64,000 nucleotides of DNA from Pseudomonadota bacterium (lineage in GTDB: Bacteria; Pseudomonadota; Gammaproteobacteria; Burkholderiales; Burkholderiaceae_C). The DNA is taken from contig CAUJHV010000056.1 of the NCBI GenBank assembly GCA_963205115.1, positions 1 to 64,000 of the forward strand. Reading direction: 5' to 3'. Both the position numbers and the translations under genes were made by a program. The notes below the pieces were generated by a model. That model had not been told where the DNA came from, ran no database searches, and saw nothing but the letters and a program-made list of their open reading frames with translations. Below, in pieces: positions 63,574-64,000 of this stretch (the stretch's first letter is position 1; the number at the start of each line of letters is the position of its first letter).

Positions 63574-64000
63574 ATGCAAGCATTTGTCTTTCAGACGCCC
63601 ACCAGCGTGCAGGCTGCCGCCCAGGCGGCCGCGGACTCGGGTGCCAAGCTCCTGGCCGGCGGGCAGAGTTATCTGGCATCGATGAAGATGGGGCTGGCCG
63701 CTCCCGAGACGCTCGTCGACCTGTCCGGGGTGCCCGGCCTGTCCGGCATTTCGGTCGGCGGCGGCGCCGTGCGCATCGGCGCGATGACCACACACGCGGC
63801 CGTGGCCGCGAGTGCCGAGGTACAAAAGGCCATTCCCGCGCTGGCCGACCTGGCCGGGCGCATCGGCGATCGGCAGGTCCGCAACCGCGGCACCATCGGC
63901 GGCAGCCTGGCAAACAATGACCCGTCGGCCTGCTACCCCGCGGCCGTGCTGGGTCTGGGTGCCACCGTCCACACCGACCGCCGCGCGATCGACGCCGACC
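63574..64000 (+). CDS. coxM: Molybdenum hydroxylase FAD subunit (CoxM-like), cut by window edge
   Basis: The first 142 residues of the FAD-binding medium subunit. FAD motifs AGGQSYLASMK and RNRGTIGGSLANNDPSACYP are present. AGAGGA lies upstream of the ATG, 19 bases after coxL. The order S-L-M differs from the M-S-L order of true CO dehydrogenase operons, again fitting form II. Confidence 0.9.
   Translation, partial: MQAFVFQTPTSVQAAAQAAADSGAKLLAGGQSYLASMKMGLAAPETLVDLSGVPGLSGISVGGGAVRIGAMTTHAAVAASAEVQKAIPALADLAGRIGDRQVRNRGTIGGSLANNDPSACYPAAVLGLGATVHTDRRAIDAD

Overview
The window is 64 kb of GC-rich DNA with dense, mostly short-spaced genes, GTG starts and many 4-base ATGA/GTGA overlaps. Gene families (BoxB, PhoD, NirS, NnrS, CcoG, a second infA beside a cold-shock gene, CoxL form II) point to a betaproteobacterium of the order Burkholderiales that respires oxygen and can denitrify. 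The species cannot be named from the sequence. I see no rRNA, tRNA, CRISPR array, insertion sequence or prophage.

Left part (1-17.5 kb): a partial nagA, an orphan ABC substrate-binding protein, an S10 carboxypeptidase, a complete TRAP transporter (dctQ-dctM-dctP) followed by an E1 alpha/beta pair of a 2-oxoacid/acetoin-type dehydrogenase, OsmC, a Tat/lipoprotein PhoD phosphatase, an MFS exporter, two decayed genes (an acyltransferase-3 remnant and a frameshifted DJ-1/PfpI gene), infA, cspA and a DUF4114 protein. Next come an orphan benzoyl-CoA epoxidase gene (boxB) and, on the opposite strand, a full minor-pilin operon fimT-pilV-pilW-pilX-pilY1-pilE.

Middle (26-49 kb): a respiratory/nitrogen-oxide island. 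A heme A synthase gene is divergent from an eight- to nine-gene operon: small membrane subunit, CuA subunit II, heme-copper oxidase subunit I, heme O synthase, SCO/SenC, cytochrome b fused to 2[4Fe-4S] and an MvhD-like domain, a membrane-anchored protein, a second divergent heme-copper-oxidase-like protein, and cytochrome b fused to [2Fe-2S] and an FAD/NAD(P) reductase. Subunit I keeps every metal-binding His but has Gln where oxygen reductases carry the cross-linked Tyr, so it may be a nitric oxide reductase. This island lacks norCB but contains nirS (cytochrome cd1 nitrite reductase), a fused NirD/NirL-type protein, a short d1-like protein, and an operon ccoG-nsrR-DUF59-membrane protein-nnrS preceded by an NsrR-type operator. 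A perfect FNR/Dnr box lies between nirS and a divergent TonB receptor gene. A 1023-residue SHRW/TPR protein of unknown function sits between the two halves.

Right part (51-64 kb): a LysE exporter, an amidase, a histidine kinase/FixJ-type regulator pair, a secreted HbpS/GlcG protein coupled to a secreted ankyrin protein, a glycosyltransferase-like protein, a CBS-pair protein, and the divergent xdhC and coxS-coxL-coxM genes of a form II molybdenum hydroxylase (the last cut by the window edge). A 75-bp hairpin repeat occurs in tandem directly on the stop codons of two unrelated genes (near 45.2 and 59.4 kb).

Working model: nitrite is reduced by NirS; the NO formed is sensed by NsrR and handled by NnrS proteins and possibly by the tyrosine-less heme-copper enzyme. 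The two cytochrome b fusions would feed or drain electrons at the membrane. This model is inference from gene content and motifs; no database search was run.
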